Assembly: GCA_947589315.1 (NCBI GenBank)
Contig: CANPZE010000012.1
Coordinates: 1-64,000, forward strand
Direction: 5' to 3'
DNA from: an uncultured Lachnospiraceae bacterium
GTDB lineage: Bacteria > Bacillota > Clostridia > Lachnospirales > Lachnospiraceae
Length of the DNA stretch: 64,000 bases
Shown: piece by piece, positions 62,179-64,000 of the stretch
Layout: each line of letters opens with the position of its first letter
How positions within the stretch are numbered: the stretch's first letter is position 1
The notes under the pieces: generated by a model
What the model saw: the letters and a program-made list of their open reading frames with translations, nothing else
What the model was told of the DNA's origin: nothing
Database searches by the model: none
Translations under genes and position numbers: made by a program

Positions 62179-63462
62179 TTGAGGGAGCGCCAAAAGGGAG
62201 AGTTGAACTGGGAACGGCTGGATAATACAGCCAATTTATTTCCCGTGATCGCTACGGAAGAGATGACTAATGTATTTCGGATATCGGTGACTCTTCAGGA
62301 GGAAATCGATCCTGATATTCTGCAGAAGGCTCTGATTAAAGTACTCCCGTGGTTTGATTCCATGAATGTGAGAATGCGGACAGGAGTATTCTGGTATTAT
62401 TTTGAGACGAACCGAAGAGGCGCGCCCCTGGTGACGGAAGAGAAAGATTTTCCCTGCCGTTTTCTGGAGCCGCGGAGCAATCGAAATTATTTATTCCGGG
62501 TGACCTATTATGGCAGCAGGATCAACCTGGAGGTGTTCCATGCGCTGGCAGACGGGCTGGGAGGGCTGGTATTTCTCAAAGAACTGACTTATCAGTATCT
62601 GCGTCTGCGCTATCCCCAGTTATGTGAGAAGGTGGGGGACAGGCTTTCAGGGGATACTACGCTGAATACAGAAGACAGCTATCTGAAAAATTACCGAAAA
62701 AGCCAGCCCAGAGGCTATCAGTCGGTTCCGGCAGTACATTTATGCGGAGAGCATTTGGCAAAGGGAGAGTTGGGAGTTCTTCATGGTTATTTGTCGGTCA
62801 GCCAGCTGAAAGGAGTGGCCAGGCAGCAGGGATACAGTATCAATGAATATTTATTGGGGGTTTATACCTACAGTTTATATAAAGAATATCTTCATGGCGC
62901 TATATCGCAGAAGCCTCTTGTGATATGCATCCCGGTAAATCTCAGGCCTTTTTTTGAGTCTTTGACAACACGGAATTTCTTTGCAATGGTGAGCGCATCC
63001 TTTCTTCCTCAAAAGGAGGAATATTCTCTGGAGGAGGTTATGGAAATAACAGTCAACAGCCTGCGCAGGCAGATTACAAAGGAGAATCTGGAGAAATTAT
63101 TTTCCTATAATGTATCGAATCAGAAGAACTTGGTTCTTCGGGCCGTACCGTTGCTATTGAAGAAGCTGGTAATGAAACATGTGTATCGGGTCAGTGCCAG
63201 AGCGACTACTACCACGATGACTAACATTGGGAGCGTGGAAGTGGAGAAAGCTTATCAGCCCTATGTGAAACGATTTCATGCTATGATCTCAATGTCAAAA
63301 GGGCAGAACATAAAAGGGACGATCTGTTCCTATGGCGATGAGCTGGTATTCACCTTTACCTCGGACCTGCGGGACGTATCGATCCAGCGGCGGTTCTTTT
63401 CTACCCTGGCAAAGGAAGGGATCGCTGTGACAATAGAAAGTAATGGGGTATATTATGAATAA
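62179..63462 (+). CDS. condensation-domain-like acyltransferase
   Basis: 427 residues from TTG 62179, AGGAGG 9 nt upstream. Motif HALADG (H121-G126, HxxxDG of the chloramphenicol-acetyltransferase/condensation fold), surrounded by LEVFHALADGLGGLVFLKELTYQYL, and a second typical segment PLVICIPVNLRPFFESLTTRNFFAMVSASF (the PVNLR/FGN part of the fold). No carrier protein or adenylation domain is nearby, so it is a free-standing acyltransferase, possibly of alcohol or lipid acyl groups. The stop overlaps the start of the next gene, suggesting a joint function. Confidence 0.82.
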   Translation: MRERQKGELNWERLDNTANLFPVIATEEMTNVFRISVTLQEEIDPDILQKALIKVLPWFDSMNVRMRTGVFWYYFETNRRGAPLVTEEKDFPCRFLEPRSNRNYLFRVTYYGSRINLEVFHALADGLGGLVFLKELTYQYLRLRYPQLCEKVGDRLSGDTTLNTEDSYLKNYRKSQPRGYQSVPAVHLCGEHLAKGELGVLHGYLSVSQLKGVARQQGYSINEYLLGVYTYSLYKEYLHGAISQKPLVICIPVNLRPFFESLTTRNFFAMVSASFLPQKEEYSLEEVMEITVNSLRRQITKENLEKLFSYNVSNQKNLVLRAVPLLLKKLVMKHVYRVSARATTTTMTNIGSVEVEKAYQPYVKRFHAMISMSKGQNIKGTICSYGDELVFTFTSDLRDVSIQRRFFSTLAKEGIAVTIESNGVYYE

Positions 63463-64000
63463 ATGTAAAAGATGCGGCGTGATGGTAGCGGATGATACAT
63501 CCATCTGTCCTCTGTGCAGTTCTGTTCTTTTGGAGGTGGAGGAAGCTGTGCCAGGGGACAGGCAGGAAATGTATCCGGACATCAAATTAAAGACAAGGCT
63601 GGTACAGCGGATCTGCAGGATCGCTACTTATATTGCCCTGCTGGCAGAATTACTGCTGATAGTGATCAACTATTATACGTACCCTGCCAGTGGCGTCCGG
63701 TGGTCCATTATTACGGGAGGCGCTATCTTATATCTGCTGGCCACCATGTGGGAGCTGGTTAATCGGAGGAAAGGGCACATACAGAAGATTTACCTCCAGA
63801 TAATCGGCGCCCTTGCATTGATTCTGTGTATTGACTATGTTTTGGGATTTAGCGGCTGGTCATTGGAATTTGGGCTTCCCTGTGTGATCCTGTGTATTGA
63901 TCTGCTTATTGTTGTCTGCATGGCCGTTAATTTTTCCAATTGGCAGAATTATCTATTGCTGCAGATGTTTGCCGTGCTGCTGGGAATAGTGGATCTGGTG
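63455..64000 (+). CDS. zinc-ribbon membrane protein, DUF6320-like (runs off the window)
   Basis: Starts at ATG 63455, overlapping the stop of the acyltransferase. The first 25 residues carry a zinc-ribbon: MNKCKRCGVMVADDTSICPLCSSVL (C4, C7, C18, C21). A basic linker leads into at least five hydrophobic segments (ICRIATYIALLAELLLIVIN, WSIITGGAILYLLATMWEL, IYLQIIGALALILCIDYVLGF and more) before the window ends. The zinc-ribbon plus multi-span type is often found next to acyltransferases like the upstream gene. Function unknown. Confidence 0.8.
   Translation, partial: MNKCKRCGVMVADDTSICPLCSSVLLEVEEAVPGDRQEMYPDIKLKTRLVQRICRIATYIALLAELLLIVINYYTYPASGVRWSIITGGAILYLLATMWELVNRRKGHIQKIYLQIIGALALILCIDYVLGFSGWSLEFGLPCVILCIDLLIVVCMAVNFSNWQNYLLLQMFAVLLGIVDLV

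Overview
The window reads as a chromosomal segment of a Gram-positive anaerobe of the class Clostridia, most likely family Lachnospiraceae. The evidence is a Firmicutes-type PolC, the pyrH-frr-uppS-cdsA-dxr-rseP-ispG-polC order, strong AGGAGG ribosome sites with frequent TTG or GTG starts, an ACT/UPF0210 pair, secreted proteins with Fn3 and Big2 domains, and moderate GC with AT-rich gaps. This is inferred from gene content and order; no database was searched. No rRNA, tRNA, CRISPR array or intact transposase was seen.

Layout. 1-588: 5' part of glutamate dehydrogenase on the minus strand, then a probable structured small RNA (about 850-940). 1058-8955: HAD phosphatase, membrane-anchored trigger-factor-like isomerase, small membrane protein, two-component system, lipoprotein, CheV and an acidic single-span protein. 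9034-11145: orphan hisH-hisF and ung. 11185-22415: an unusual long FtsA-like ATPase, YycJ-type hydrolase, ACT/UPF0210 pair, PepD, LCP protein, MnmA, an amidohydrolase and an aminotransferase. 22514-25489: two tandem XRE regulators divergent from an IbrA/IbrB-like pair (PAPS-reductase-like plus ParB-like). 25660-27588: a soluble fusion of ferredoxin, [FeFe]-hydrogenase-like, Fe-S and chemoreceptor signalling domains behind a perfect-consensus promoter. 27746-40717: phosphopentomutase, a bactofilin, then the conserved operon for UMP kinase, ribosome recycling, isoprenoid and phospholipid synthesis and DNA polymerase PolC.

40718-44780 is an accessory and eroded zone: a truncated signal-peptide ORF, a short membrane ORF, hydrolase and SRPBCC genes, a GNAT 3' remnant, a possible IS end, a flavodoxin-family protein and a phosphoesterase. 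44781-49025 encodes a 1414-residue secreted Cys/His-rich repeat protein with two Fn3-like modules. 49205-54203: DUF1295 membrane protein, MATE transporter, a PseH-like GNAT/SDR pair, AlkD and a DUF3877-like protein. 54280-58069: an overlapping ppx-ppk pair for polyphosphate. 58351-end: queA, a lipid kinase, a Big2 surface protein, a 5'-truncated peptidoglycan-binding gene, and a condensation-like acyltransferase coupled to a zinc-ribbon membrane protein that runs off the window.

The most promising unexplained items are the IbrAB/XRE module next to the hydrogenase-chemoreceptor fusion, the FtsA-like protein with tandem beta-grasp-like C-terminal modules, the giant HW-C-C repeat protein behind a tandem 24-bp repeat, and the three-hairpin small RNA.
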